Source: Collimonas silvisoli (GTDB lineage: Bacteria > Pseudomonadota > Gammaproteobacteria > Burkholderiales > Burkholderiaceae_D). From it: 64,000 bases of DNA. The notes under the pieces were generated by a model that was given only the letters and a program-made list of their open reading frames with translations, was not told where the DNA came from and did no database searches. Every line of letters begins with the position of its first letter. Within the stretch, counting starts at the first letter, position 1. Positions 63,976 through 64,000 of the stretch are shown piece after piece. The stretch spans positions 22,660-86,659 of the forward strand of contig NZ_JAGQEG010000007.1 in assembly GCF_018305005.1 (NCBI RefSeq), written 5' to 3'. Position numbers and translations under genes: made by a program.

Positions 63976-64000
63976 TTGGCGTCTTTCAAGTTTGCTTTTG
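63972..64000 (-). CDS. pilN: 3' end of pilN (partial)
   Basis: The last eight codons before a TGA at 63974-63972 read KANLKDAK in the frame expected for PilN, overlapping the pilO start by ATGA. Assignment rests on gene order rather than sequence. Confidence 0.5.

Overview
The window looks like a chromosomal segment of a betaproteobacterium of the order Burkholderiales, most probably Oxalobacteraceae (Collimonas/Herbaspirillum/Janthinobacterium group). This rests on gene content and order: pilN-pilO-pilP-pilQ-aroKB-dgt, gltB-gltD-mlaF, kdsD-kdsC-lptC-lptA-lptB-rpoN-hpf and ssb/uvrA. The genus is an inference from protein style and was not tested. The DNA is mostly GC-rich, with one clearly AT-richer insert at about 41.3-43.6 kb.

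Layout. 0-7.2 kb (minus strand): the mlaF 3'-truncated by the window edge, then gltD and gltB for ammonia assimilation. 7.2-8.2 kb: a REP-associated tyrosine transposase with its repeats. 8.3-22 kb: accessory metabolism and uptake, comprising a nitronate monooxygenase, a Fur-boxed catecholate siderophore receptor, AMP nucleosidase, two glutathione transferases, a large TonB receptor with a periplasmic thioredoxin-fold protein, a Tat-exported M15-type peptidase and a thiolase. 22-27.2 kb: a 4-hydroxybenzoate uptake and hydroxylation block (AraC regulator / pobA divergent pair, then a short leader ORF, a PcaK-type transporter and a porin). 27.2-34 kb: a carbamoylase gene remnant and an RND efflux operon (permease, adaptor, outer-membrane lipoprotein) divergent from a TetR gene, with two matching operator-like palindromes between them. 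34-39 kb: a same-strand accessory group (MoaF-like secreted protein, NmrA-like reductase, substrate-binding protein without export signal, YcaC-like hydrolase, SnoaL-like protein, AraC regulator).

39-46.8 kb: ssb and an MFS gene face away from uvrA. Between them lies an AT-rich three-gene island: a HigB-type toxin, a HigA antitoxin fused to an ImmA/IrrE metallopeptidase, and an unrecognised 163-residue protein. It has its own promoter, operator and terminator. This is the best candidate for an under-described system in the window. 46.8-51 kb: a phytanoyl-CoA-dioxygenase-like enzyme, a PepSY membrane protein behind a Fur box, and a Kef-type antiporter. 51-56.8 kb: the Kdo / LPS-transport / sigma-54 operon. 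56.9-64 kb (minus strand): DUF4197, then dgt, a fused aroK-aroB gene, and pilQPO plus the last codons of pilN.

The pilQ-aroKB-dgt end and the gltB-gltD-mlaF end run in the same direction and, as I recall, are close neighbours in many Burkholderiales. The roughly 50 kb between them may therefore be a lineage-specific rearrangement or accumulation of insertions. I saw no rRNA, tRNA, CRISPR array or prophage.
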